The notes under the pieces: model-generated | What the model saw: only the letters and a program-made list of their open reading frames with translations | What the model was told of the DNA's origin: nothing | The model's database searches: none | Position numbers and translations under genes: made by a program | DNA from: Myxococcales bacterium | GTDB lineage: Bacteria > Myxococcota > Polyangia > HGW-17 > SLPX01 | Direction: 5' to 3' | Assembly (NCBI GenBank): GCA_007131745.1 | Contig: SLPX01000166.1 | Span: forward strand, 1-64,000 | Length of the DNA: 64,000 bases | In this document: positions 17,699 through 26,180 of the stretch, piece by piece | Layout of the letters: the number at the start of each line of letters is the position of its first letter | Position numbering within the stretch: the stretch's first letter is position 1

Positions 17699-18332
17699 GA
17701 AGAAGTGCGGGGAAGGCCTTCTTCTTGTGGTATCTTCTCCGTCAGGCGCGGGCAAGACGACCCTGTGCAACATGCTCAGAAAAGAGTTTCCGGATATCGG
17801 CTTTTCCGTGTCTTATACAACCCGAACGCCCAGGCCGGGGGAAACCGACGGCATCGATTACCATTTCATCGACCAGCCCACCTTTGAAGAAATGGTGAAA
17901 CAAGATCTTTTCGCTGAATGGGCGAATGTACACGGACACCTCTACGGCACTTCCGTCGCCGCTGTGAAACAAGCGCTGGAAGCCGGAAGAGCCATGATCT
18001 TCGACATCGATTTTCAGGGTGGGTCCCAGCTTAAAAGTAAGTTCCCGGACGCTGTAATGGTTTTCGTCCTGCCGCCTTCAATGCATGTTCTTGCCGAACG
18101 CCTCAAAAAAAGGGCAACTGAAAGCATGGAAAAAATCGCAATGCGGCTCAACGGTGCAATCAAGGAACTCACCCATTACGGCTCATACGAGTTCCTAATA
18201 GTGAACAATGATCTGGACACGGCCTTTTTGGAACTCTGTTCTATCTATCGGGCCTCCCGTTGCACCCAGCGCAGGCGGGGACACATGGCACTGGAACTAT
18301 TGAGGCAAGCAAAAGAGGGTGTCTCGATTTGA
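17688..18332 (+). CDS. gmk: Guanylate kinase
   Basis: Converts GMP and ATP to GDP and ADP. The 214-residue product has the P-loop SPSGAGKTT (about residues 17-25). The GMP-binding block is SYTTRTPRPGETDGIDYHFI, followed by the FDIDFQGG segment and the lid region RLKKRATESMEKIAMRLNGA. Length is normal. It is coupled to yicC upstream, and its stop (TGA 18330-18332) overlaps a TTG start of the lipoprotein gene that follows. Confidence 0.95.
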   Translation: MSNEKKCGEGLLLVVSSPSGAGKTTLCNMLRKEFPDIGFSVSYTTRTPRPGETDGIDYHFIDQPTFEEMVKQDLFAEWANVHGHLYGTSVAAVKQALEAGRAMIFDIDFQGGSQLKSKFPDAVMVFVLPPSMHVLAERLKKRATESMEKIAMRLNGAIKELTHYGSYEFLIVNNDLDTAFLELCSIYRASRCTQRRRGHMALELLRQAKEGVSI

Positions 18333-19744
18333 TCGGCTTTTGGTCAATAAGTACGTATCGGGGTCGGAAACTTGTTTTCGGGTCAACCCTGAAGCTTTTT
18401 ACATGTGTATTAACGGTAGCGATTCTTTCAGGTTGCCCGTCGAAACCCTCACTTACGAGATCGGAACAGGTTGAAAAACAGCCGCCACCGAAGAGAAAAT
18501 GCCCGTCTTTCCCACGGACGCGGGTTGTTTTACGCTTTCACGTTTCTCCGCCCATTCGCATGGAATTGCCGAATCCGGTCGTGTTCAAGGATCCTAACCC
18601 GGTCTCCAGCGATGACTCGTTGAAACGCAGACGATTTCGCGCATCGAAATCCATGGGAAGAAGATCTTGGAAGGAAAATTCGCAGCTCGCGGCCTTGCTG
18701 TGGAAATCGGCCCACAAAAAAATGGCCGCCGCGGACGAACTCAAAGATAATCCTGAAAAAATGGTGGAGAGAGTTTCCTTGATGCGAAGCGCTCATGCTC
18801 ATCTAAAAGAGTGTATAGCCCTCCTGAACGGTGTTTTGGAAGAAAACGAAAACTATTTTGTCGCCCTGCTGAGATCTGCATTCTATCTCAGGGATCTCAG
18901 CCCCAAAGACGCAATTCCAAGATTCAAAAAACTCTTGAAACACCCTAATTCCAAAAAAATCCGCTCTGATCTTGAGGCGGCCTTTGCTCGCCTATACCTT
19001 ACACTCGGGGCACCAGAATCCGCGTTGCGGATTTTGAAAGAAAGTGAGAGTTCCGAATCCAAAGAAGGCATAAGCCTTTATCTTTCAGCCGTGGCGTATT
19101 ATCGCCTTGGAGACGTTGAAACTGCACTGGCGTTTCTGGAAAAGGCTGCTCAGCTGGATCGTTTTTCTGAAGAATTGAAAGAAAAAACAAGAAAAGTCAT
19201 TCCCTTTTTGTGGGCACTGGCGAAAAATCCTGCATCGGCAGCGACACCATGGTCCTCTTTTTCGTGGTTTCAGCCTTATTTCGAAAAAGCGGCACAGGAC
19301 GGACTCGTGATTCTGCAAGAACTGGGGAGAAACGAATGTGCCCTGACTTTTGCTGCAAAAACGGGAATTGAGAGTGGAAAACCACCGGAACAGACAAAAG
19401 AATCACCAGGTGAATGCTTTTCAAATCTAGAAATACCGGGCCGATTGTGCTGGCTGAGGTACGGAATGGGAGCAGAGAGATTCTTTGCATCGTTGAAATC
19501 CCTGAAACTCAAACTACATGCATCAACCGGATTCGGCTCCGCTGATCATTGCGGATTATCGCTGGTCACGCCTCCACCACGCCCTCCACCGCATACTGTT
19601 TCTATGTCCCTTGCACAAACAGCGGAATGCCTGTGTGAAAAGATCAATGATTGCCTGGAATCCCTGAATCTTCCGGAGGGCTGTACAATTCCTGCAATCC
19701 CTGAAGTAGAAATCACTATAGAAGGACTCATCCAGGTGGAGTGA
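18329..19744 (+). CDS. Lipoprotein with TPR-like helical repeats, function unknown
   Basis: I place the start at TTG 18329 (TTGA overlap with the gmk stop), with AGAGGG eight bases upstream. This gives a signal peptide ending in the lipobox VAILSGC. The 471-residue product is helical. LRSAFYLRDLSPKDAIPRFK, LYLTLGAPESALRILKE and YYRLGDVETALAFLEKAAQL read as TPR-like pairs. A cysteine-containing C-terminal section holds a proline run and ends CLESLNLPEGCTIPAI. No specific family was recognised. Its last 23 codons are the proximal copy of the 77-bp repeat found again at 27611-27687. It therefore marks the left boundary of the inserted block. Confidence 0.75.
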   Translation: MIGFWSISTYRGRKLVFGSTLKLFTCVLTVAILSGCPSKPSLTRSEQVEKQPPPKRKCPSFPRTRVVLRFHVSPPIRMELPNPVVFKDPNPVSSDDSLKRRRFRASKSMGRRSWKENSQLAALLWKSAHKKMAAADELKDNPEKMVERVSLMRSAHAHLKECIALLNGVLEENENYFVALLRSAFYLRDLSPKDAIPRFKKLLKHPNSKKIRSDLEAAFARLYLTLGAPESALRILKESESSESKEGISLYLSAVAYYRLGDVETALAFLEKAAQLDRFSEELKEKTRKVIPFLWALAKNPASAATPWSSFSWFQPYFEKAAQDGLVILQELGRNECALTFAAKTGIESGKPPEQTKESPGECFSNLEIPGRLCWLRYGMGAERFFASLKSLKLKLHASTGFGSADHCGLSLVTPPPRPPPHTVSMSLAQTAECLCEKINDCLESLNLPEGCTIPAIPEVEITIEGLIQVE

Positions 19745-19748
19745 ACAA
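19672..19748. repeat. 77-bp direct repeat, copy A (end of the lipoprotein gene)
   Basis: This matches 27611-27687 at 73 of 77 positions, an offset of 7939 bp. It encodes the final residues of the preceding protein and its stop. Three of the four differences are synonymous and one is Val/Ile. Confidence 0.93.
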
Positions 19749-19806
19749 AAAACCGAACTGAATCCGTGAAACCTCATAATAGCCTTTTCATTCCGACTGT
19801 CCTTTT

Positions 19807-19834
19807 TTCCGGAACTTTTCTCATTTTTCCGGAA
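19807..19834 (+). promoter_or_regulatory. Paired TTCCGGAA palindromes, candidate activator binding site
   Basis: Perfect palindromes TTCCGGAA lie at 19807-19814 and 19827-19834, centred exactly 20 bp apart, about two helical turns. Both share the longer string TTTTTCCGGAA. They are about 125 bp upstream of the -12 element below, the usual range for sigma-54 enhancer sites. Single copies also occur by chance inside coding regions elsewhere in the window, so it is the pairing and position that matter. Confidence 0.5.
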
Positions 19835-19932
19835 ACCAATCACCAATCCGACAAATAAAGTGAAGTCGCCGACCTCCTGCTCTCAAGCTTTTTTGGTTCT
19901 TTTTGCGGGCTGACCATTTGTGTCGATTCGGA

Positions 19933-19948
19933 TGGCATGGTTCTCGCA
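19933..19948 (+). promoter_or_regulatory. Candidate sigma-54 (-24/-12) promoter for hsp20 and the block
   Basis: TGGCATG, four bases, TCGCA. The invariant GG (19934-19935) and GC (19946-19947) are ten bases apart, and 10 of 12 informative positions match TGGCACG-N4-TTGCA. Expected transcription start is near 19959, about 45 bases before the hsp20 ATG. The same block encodes a sigma-54 activator at 26181. Confidence 0.55.
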
Positions 19949-20003
19949 CTTTCCCTCCCCGACACGACATTCAAACCTGCCGATAGCGCAAAAGGAGGAA
20001 AAC

Positions 20004-20450
20004 ATGTTTCCACTAGTACCAAGATCAAACAAATGGATGAACCCCCCGGTGGACCCGATGGGAAGAGACATGCAACTCGAAAACATTGTCGAACAAATGT
20101 TTCGTAACACCGGAATCTGGAAAGAAGAAATGTTCGGCAACTACCCGGTCGACATTCACGAAGAGGATGGACGAATCATGGTGGAGGCTGAGTTGCCCGG
20201 GTTCAAACCTTCCGATGTTGACATCCGACTTGATGACGACAAGCTCCATATCACGGCCGAACGCGAAAGAGATCATAAACAGGGGATGTCCCATGTAAAT
20301 GAACGTCGTTTTACGCGTGTAAACCGAATGTTCACCCTCCCCCAAAAAGTCAATGAAGAAAAGGTCCAGGCAAGCATGGAAAACGGCGTTTTACACCTTG
20401 TCATGCCGAAACAGGAGGATGATAAGCCCCGCCGTATTGAAATTCGTTGA
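20004..20450 (+). CDS. Small heat-shock protein, Hsp20 family (second copy)
   Basis: A 148-residue alpha-crystallin protein: YPVDIHEEDGRIMVEAELPG opens the domain, FTRVNRMFTLPQKVNEEKVQ follows, and ASMENGVLHLVMPK is the signature. It ends in an I-x-I-like RRIEIR tail. A perfect AAGGAGG lies seven bases before ATG 20004. It is the first gene of the block bounded by the 77-bp repeats, downstream of the candidate sigma-54 promoter. Induction by the block's own two-component pair, rather than by a heat-shock sigma factor, is therefore proposed (inference). Confidence 0.93.
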   Translation: MFPLVPRSNKWMNPPVDPMGRDMQLENIVEQMFRNTGIWKEEMFGNYPVDIHEEDGRIMVEAELPGFKPSDVDIRLDDDKLHITAERERDHKQGMSHVNERRFTRVNRMFTLPQKVNEEKVQASMENGVLHLVMPKQEDDKPRRIEIR

Positions 20451-20525
20451 CACCATCTTGGAGGGCTTGCGCCTGATGTCACAACCAATCTGATGTCACA
20501 AGCAACACGTCAAAGGAGAGACTTT

Positions 20526-22118
20526 ATGAAACATGGAAGAACGCCGACACCATCTCGTTCAGGCGGCTTATCCACAATCCATTCAATGCTTATAGCCACA
20601 GCCTTTTTCTTTGCAGCCGCCTTCTCTGTATCATGTGCCGGGCCTATTTCCTCGGAGCCGACAACCCCGAAAAGTCCGGATGTTGATGTAGATACCACGG
20701 CCGCCGAGCCGGCGATTCCACCGGCTACATCACCTTGGTCCGTAGATGATGAATCGATCAAAATAGAGCTGATGCATCGTTATCTGGTCGAGGGAATACC
20801 CTCGCACAACATCGATGTAACGGTTAAAGACGGCATCGTCATCTTGTCCGGCAGCACTCGCAATATTCGCTCACGTAAACGCATTCTCAATCTGCCTCGA
20901 TATATCAAGGGAGTAAAAGCCGTCATCGATCGTGTGTCGGTAAAACCCGTTCTGCGCCCGGATGATGAATTGGAAGCGGATATAAGAGAAGCGCTTGATC
21001 AAGACCCGGTGCTTAAAAACTACGATATTGAACCAAAGGCAAACGGAGGAATAGTTTCGCTTGAAGGAACATGCAGCTCTTACGAACAAAAAACGCTTTC
21101 TGAAGACATAGTCTCTTCGGTTCGTGGAGTGGCTGAAATAAAAAACAATATCGAAATTGAGTACGCAAAAGAAAGAACAGACAAAGAAATAAAAAAAGAC
21201 GTCATCTCAAGGCTTCGTTCTGATATTAGGATAGAAGATGTCCTTATAGATGTTGAAGTTGATGACGGCCACGTCTTTCTGAGAGGAACGGTAAGCAGCG
21301 CCGCTGAAAAAAACCTCGCATATATCAACAGTTGGGTGCTGGGAACAAAAAAAGTTTCAAGCGAAGAGCTTGAAGTCTCGTGGAAGCTGCGGGACGAAAT
21401 GCGGCGTAAAAGCACACCGGTACTTGATTCCGAAACAATAAAGCAATCGTTACAAGCCGCCCTTTCATATGATCCACTTGTTGACGGAGATAACATCAAC
21501 GTCAAAGTTTCCGAGGGCGTGGTGACAATTTATGGAAACACCGAAAATCTGAGAGCCAAACAGTCTGCTGAACGAAACGCGGAAAATACAACGGGGGTAG
21601 TTGACGTCAAAAACCTCATCAATGTCCGCCCGGCGAAGACCATTTCCAACGGTGCGCTCAGGGACCTTGTACGCAGGGTAATTCAAAGCGATTCCACATT
21701 ATCGCGCTTCCAAATATCTGTCTCGGCTTTCGACGGCAAGGTTTACCTTGATGGCACCGTTCCTTCCGCCTTTGATAAGAAAGCCGCAGAAAGAACGGTC
21801 GGCAGAATCACAGGCGTCCAAGCTGTTGGAAACAATCTTTCGGTAAGAAGTGAAGTGCACGAAGTAGAACCCGACTGGAAGGTTTCAAAAGCAATCATGG
21901 AAAGATTATTTTGGAACCCTACGTTGGATTCCCGAAAAATCATTGCTGAAGTCGAGGGAGGAGTTGCGATTCTACGTGGTGAAGTAGACAACTGGAGGGA
22001 ACGGGTAATCGCCGAATCGGAAGCTTATAAAGCTGGAGCTTGGAGAGTGCGCAACCTGCTGCGAATCAAACCCTTGCGCTACGAAGAAAATAAAGATTCA
22101 CAAATAGAAATCAAATAG
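20526..22118 (+). CDS. Lipoprotein with six BON domains
   Basis: A 530-residue exported protein. The lipobox follows a hydrophobic core (FFFAAAFSVSC) and a proline/threonine linker comes next. I count six tandem BON domains of about 65-70 residues, each with the pattern (I)xVxVxDGxVxLxGxV followed by a GVxxVxNxL close. Examples are VKDGIVILSG, ANGGIVSLEG, VDDGHVFLRG, VSEGVVTIYG, FDGKVYLDG and VEGGVAILRG. BON domains (as in OsmY) bind phospholipid or support envelope integrity under stress. Six in one chain is more than usual. ATG 20526 has AAAGGAGA upstream. Likely co-transcribed with hsp20, 75 bases upstream. Confidence 0.88.
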   Translation: MKHGRTPTPSRSGGLSTIHSMLIATAFFFAAAFSVSCAGPISSEPTTPKSPDVDVDTTAAEPAIPPATSPWSVDDESIKIELMHRYLVEGIPSHNIDVTVKDGIVILSGSTRNIRSRKRILNLPRYIKGVKAVIDRVSVKPVLRPDDELEADIREALDQDPVLKNYDIEPKANGGIVSLEGTCSSYEQKTLSEDIVSSVRGVAEIKNNIEIEYAKERTDKEIKKDVISRLRSDIRIEDVLIDVEVDDGHVFLRGTVSSAAEKNLAYINSWVLGTKKVSSEELEVSWKLRDEMRRKSTPVLDSETIKQSLQAALSYDPLVDGDNINVKVSEGVVTIYGNTENLRAKQSAERNAENTTGVVDVKNLINVRPAKTISNGALRDLVRRVIQSDSTLSRFQISVSAFDGKVYLDGTVPSAFDKKAAERTVGRITGVQAVGNNLSVRSEVHEVEPDWKVSKAIMERLFWNPTLDSRKIIAEVEGGVAILRGEVDNWRERVIAESEAYKAGAWRVRNLLRIKPLRYEENKDSQIEIK

Positions 22119-22152
22119 TGGAAGGGGACTTGAACCGGAAAGGAATAGTTCG

Positions 22153-23943
22153 ATGTATTTATGTCGTGATAGTAACAAGAACAAAGATGGGACATACAAA
22201 CAAAAAGTAGGGTTTTGGATTCTGTTTACAGGCCTGGCGCTTGTTTTAGCCGGCTGTGAAAAAAAAGATGTACTCGAAGATCCATATTCAGAAACTCAAC
22301 TCGTGAAGAAAATCAACAGCTGGTTCGCAAACTATGACTTCAGAGATAAAACACCTGCGGCACTTGATCAATTAGACGAATTTTCCGCCGAGGGCAAAAG
22401 CCTCGTCGCACTCGAAAAGTCTTATCTGACCGCTCGCACCTACATGGACTGGCTTTTTACAGCGATCTTTCAAAACGATTCTGATTTACTCCGCGGCTTG
22501 TTTGCAAAAATAGACTTGGATGAGAGCTGTTGCCCCGAAAAAAAGGTGTGTATTCGCTCTCGCCGCATGGAAATAGATCTCATCTGTGCAAAAAAACTGC
22601 AAAAGAAACTACACAAAAAATTCCAGGAATTGCGCCACATGGAAGAAGAAGAAGGCGCATACGCGCAGCTTGCCGAAAATGCGCAAACCCTGCTGCGATC
22701 ATTCTTGCTCGAACGAAACAACGAAGTCGAGAATTATCGATCCACAGTCAACCGCCTCTCCCTGACAGATGACCCGGTGGGCAATCGAGCCAGCTTGTTG
22801 ATACTGGTGGAGGGAGCTTCAACGCTTAGCTCGGTCTCGATGAGTCCGCCGAGTCGTGCAGGATACTTGATGTCATATTTGGCTCACCACTGGTGTGAGG
22901 AACCGATAGATCGCATTCGCCCCGAAATGTCGGATCAAGAGATAAGAAGGATACTGATCCCCGGAAAGTGCGGATACATGTGTGAAGAAATCGATTTTCT
23001 GCCAAGGCACACAGTAAAGACTTATAAGAAAGTCGTAGAAAAGTGTCCCGCTGTTTTTCTGGGCTTCGACAAACAGCAAGAAGAGAGAATTTATTTCACT
23101 CAGCAATCATTCTTGGCATTCAGAGCTTTGAATATGCTGGTTGCACGAGCCGCCCGCCTCCAGAGGGACAAAACTGATCCACTGCTGAAAAAACACGCTG
23201 ATCTGCTGTTGTTTTTGCACAGACAGCTTTTTGAAGTCCGGGTTGCGCTCCCATATCCACCGGTCATGCCTGTCCAAAAAACTTTAATCGAACCCCCCAT
23301 TGTAAACACAGTTGAAAGCATGGAGATTTATGCACCCGTACATATTACGGTCGATAACAAAAATTACTACGTCGGCATAATGCCGTATGGAGGCGTGAGC
23401 AGAAGAGAAGCTCGTTTGCTGGATGTTGAAAAGGGCTACATTTTGCCGGGCAAAGCTCAACTGATACCCAAAAGGATAAAGGGGCCTTTACTTAGTCTTC
23501 AGGCGATGATCAAGAGCGCCCGCTTGTCAGCCGCACGAATTCGGCCTCCGGGATGGAAGGCGGAAAAACATTCGTCCTGGATATCCATTTACGCCGATCA
23601 TTCGATGGATCTAAAAAAAATAGCACCCCTGCTGTCCGAACTCTCAAAAATTCCAAATCCTCCTGTAGATGCCGTGCAACTCATTTTCGTAAAGAACCCT
23701 GTCGCAGGAGCAGCTTCGCATGGGGCGACCCTTCATTTGGGCCAACCCCCAAAACACAGACTTTCTTTGAAAATCGTTTCAGAAGAAATTGTCTATTCAA
23801 CTACAAAGAAAACAGAAGAAAGAGACTACGCTCCGATTCCATTGGTTATCGAGGAAGCACGCGGGACGATAGAAGAACTTGTGCGAGGAATTGTCCGGGC
23901 CAGGCGTCAACATGGTCCGACTCCGGTATATTGGGAGATTTAA
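22153..23943 (+). CDS. Lipoprotein of unknown function in the stress block
   Basis: A 596-residue lipoprotein (core WILFTGLALVLAGC). The N-terminal half is helical with charged runs and a cysteine cluster (ESCCPEKKVC, LIC, KCGYMC). The C-terminal third has IYAPVHITVDNKNYYVGIMP, then a section SWISIYADHSMDLKKIAPLL that faintly recalls the periplasmic fold of ExbD/TolR. That comparison is weak. ATG 22153 has AAAGGA eight bases upstream. It lies 34 bases after the BON gene, in the same presumed operon. No function assigned. Confidence 0.7.
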   Translation: MYLCRDSNKNKDGTYKQKVGFWILFTGLALVLAGCEKKDVLEDPYSETQLVKKINSWFANYDFRDKTPAALDQLDEFSAEGKSLVALEKSYLTARTYMDWLFTAIFQNDSDLLRGLFAKIDLDESCCPEKKVCIRSRRMEIDLICAKKLQKKLHKKFQELRHMEEEEGAYAQLAENAQTLLRSFLLERNNEVENYRSTVNRLSLTDDPVGNRASLLILVEGASTLSSVSMSPPSRAGYLMSYLAHHWCEEPIDRIRPEMSDQEIRRILIPGKCGYMCEEIDFLPRHTVKTYKKVVEKCPAVFLGFDKQQEERIYFTQQSFLAFRALNMLVARAARLQRDKTDPLLKKHADLLLFLHRQLFEVRVALPYPPVMPVQKTLIEPPIVNTVESMEIYAPVHITVDNKNYYVGIMPYGGVSRREARLLDVEKGYILPGKAQLIPKRIKGPLLSLQAMIKSARLSAARIRPPGWKAEKHSSWISIYADHSMDLKKIAPLLSELSKIPNPPVDAVQLIFVKNPVAGAASHGATLHLGQPPKHRLSLKIVSEEIVYSTTKKTEERDYAPIPLVIEEARGTIEELVRGIVRARRQHGPTPVYWEI

Positions 23944-23995
23944 TACTCCCCCATGGAAACAAGTATTGGATCGAATATGATATCGGGTTAAACTT

Positions 23996-24397
23996 ATGAT
24001 TATTCGCTTTTACTCTTCACACAACACAGGATATTCAGCCGAAATTAAAAATCTGCTCGTTACAAGTTTTACCGATCAAGTAGTGGAATGTTATCAGGAT
24101 CCGAAACGTTTCATTCGCAGCTTCAGAATCCCCGGCAGAGAAAGCGTAGTTGCATTATTGGCAACAAAAAACCCGGATGAACTCAAGCTTTTTGCCGATG
24201 TTGGTGATCTGCTTTGCGAAAGTACCGCCCGTATCATTGTAGTGTCGACCACGCAAACAAAGCATACATTGAAAATGATGCATAGACTCCGCCCCAGCTT
24301 CATAACACGGATAGGGGATGACTTGGAGACTTTGGCCGCGGTTTTGGACAAAATCATCTGCAAGGAAAAAAAAAAGACCGAAAAAGCCGGCAAATGA
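23996..24397 (+). CDS. Small receiver-like protein, function unknown
   Basis: A 133-residue protein with alternating strands and helices. The late part (ARIIVVSTTQTKHTLKMMHR, then PSFITRIGDDLETLAAVLDK) resembles the last strands and helices of a response-regulator receiver. The phospho-acceptor aspartate at strand 3 is not evident (ESVVALLATKNP instead), so it would be a pseudo-receiver if the fold is right. It sits directly before the histidine kinase and may act as an adaptor. No strong ribosome site was seen before ATG 23996. Confidence 0.5.
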   Translation: MIIRFYSSHNTGYSAEIKNLLVTSFTDQVVECYQDPKRFIRSFRIPGRESVVALLATKNPDELKLFADVGDLLCESTARIIVVSTTQTKHTLKMMHRLRPSFITRIGDDLETLAAVLDKIICKEKKKTEKAGK

Positions 24398-24504
24398 AAA
24401 AATGTTTTTGATCTACCTGTGCATTCAATGCGCCGTTTGACCAAACGGGGCCATTTGTGTTTCCATAAAAAGAGTAGACAAAGAAAGGAGGCATCGAAAT
24501 TTCC

Positions 24505-26163
24505 TTGAATCCGTCGAAAACGAAATCGGAAGAACTTAAGAAACGCTTGGAAGAACTTGAAAAGGAGCTGAAACGCAAAGAGGAGCTCATTTCCGGGTTA
24601 CGCGCCGAAAAAAACAACGTCAATGAAAAAGGGTTTGATGGGGATAGCGAAAAGGAACGTTTGATGCTGTCTCAGGCTATCGAACAAATTCATGAAGGAG
24701 TTCTCATAGCAAGTCCGGAAGGAAGAGTTTTGTATGTAAACGCTGCGTTTGAAAAAAATACGGGTTTTTCCCGCGAAGAGCTATTACATCGAAGTATCAA
24801 TGTATTGAACGGCCGGGGCGAAAACAAAAAGTTCAACAGCGCTATGATGAAAGCTTTTACAACCGGAACTGTGTGGAGGGGAAAGATAGGAAAAGGGCTC
24901 GAGACTTCTTCTGTCTTTGATGTAACGATATCACCGGTCAAAAATGAAACAGGTGAGATCATAAGTTTCATTTCCGTTGAACGAAATGTAAGCCATGAAG
25001 TCAAATTGAAACAAGAGCTTCATCAAGCACAGAAGATGCAGGCATTGGGAACTTTGGCAGGTGGTATTGCACACGACTTCAACAATGTGCTGATGCCTAT
25101 CATAATAAACAGCGAGCTGATGCTCTGGGACACATCGGAGGATAGTCAACATCACAAGTACCTGAGACAATGTCTGGATGCAGCGAACCGTGGAAAAGAT
25201 TTGATCCATCAGATCGTGACATTCAGTCGCAGAGAAGCGAAGTCATACAAACCTGTAGAAATTGTGCCTATCGTCAAGGAAGCGCTCAAATTATTGCGAT
25301 CTTCCCTGCCTTCAACAATCTACATTCATAGAGATATTGCGCGTGAGACCGGGCTGGTGCGAAGCGATCCGACCCAGATCCACCAAATCCTGATGAACCT
25401 GTGTACCAATGCCGCTGATGCCATGCCTCCTCAGGGAGGTGAAATCAGAATCGGAGTCAAACCGGTTCATCTCATGGAAGATATAAAAAATGGAAAAACG
25501 GATCGTTATCCAAACCTTGAACCCGGCTCCTATGTAGAAATCAAGGTGGCCGACACAGGAAGCGGAATCAAACCCGAACTAATGGACCGTGTCTTCGACC
25601 CCTTTTTTACAACCAAGAAACCGGGTGAAGGCACGGGAATGGGGCTGGCGGTGATAGACGGCATTGTAAAAAGCCACAAAGGGGCCATATTGGTCGAAAG
25701 CAACGCTAAGACAGGGACGGTTTTTCGAGTATATTTACCGATGCTTGCAATCGAGAACAAGAGGAAAGACGGAAAGAAACGAGTTTTGCCCGGTGGGGAT
25801 GAAAGTATCCTGGTAGTTGACGATGAACAATCCGTGCTCACTTCCCTGGAAAACATTTTGTCCAGGCTTGACTACAAGGTCGTGACCACTAACAAAGCCA
25901 AGGACGCTCTTAACATTTTCCTTTCCTCGCCCGAAAGTTTTCAATGTGTTTTGACTGACCAGACCATGCCTGATTTGACGGGCGCGGAGTTGTCCGAAGC
26001 TCTTTTGAAAGTGCGGCCCGACCTGCCGATTGTTTTGTGCACCGGCTACAGCACCCTGATTGACAAGAGCAAGGCCATGAAGATAGGTATAAAGGGGTAT
26101 CTTGAAAAACCGGTTACCCCTGAAAAGCTGGCGAGAACATTACGCAACGTTCTGGATTCATAG
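24505..26163 (+). CDS. Soluble hybrid sensor histidine kinase (PAS, kinase core, receiver)
   Basis: A 552-residue cytosolic kinase with no membrane segment. Order: an N-terminal coiled coil (about residues 5-35), a PAS domain (about 55-165; LMLSQAIEQIHEGVLIASPE, GFSREELL), and a HisKA domain with the phospho-histidine in AGGIAHDFNNVL. The ATPase domain follows with MNLCTNAADAM, VADTGSGIKPE and GTGMGLAVIDGIV. The C-terminal receiver has VVDDEQS and the acceptor Asp in VLTDQTMPDLTG. The start is TTG 24505; AAGGAGG lies 13 bases upstream. The next gene is its likely partner regulator. The signal should be internal, via PAS or the small neighbour protein. Confidence 0.9.
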   Translation: MNPSKTKSEELKKRLEELEKELKRKEELISGLRAEKNNVNEKGFDGDSEKERLMLSQAIEQIHEGVLIASPEGRVLYVNAAFEKNTGFSREELLHRSINVLNGRGENKKFNSAMMKAFTTGTVWRGKIGKGLETSSVFDVTISPVKNETGEIISFISVERNVSHEVKLKQELHQAQKMQALGTLAGGIAHDFNNVLMPIIINSELMLWDTSEDSQHHKYLRQCLDAANRGKDLIHQIVTFSRREAKSYKPVEIVPIVKEALKLLRSSLPSTIYIHRDIARETGLVRSDPTQIHQILMNLCTNAADAMPPQGGEIRIGVKPVHLMEDIKNGKTDRYPNLEPGSYVEIKVADTGSGIKPELMDRVFDPFFTTKKPGEGTGMGLAVIDGIVKSHKGAILVESNAKTGTVFRVYLPMLAIENKRKDGKKRVLPGGDESILVVDDEQSVLTSLENILSRLDYKVVTTNKAKDALNIFLSSPESFQCVLTDQTMPDLTGAELSEALLKVRPDLPIVLCTGYSTLIDKSKAMKIGIKGYLEKPVTPEKLARTLRNVLDS

Positions 26164-26180
26164 GCTGAGGTGATCCCGAT

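Noticed and set aside
19890..19912. TTGG-TTGC string as a sigma-54 promoter
   Set aside because: GG and GC are eight bases apart, not ten, so it cannot be a -24/-12 element.
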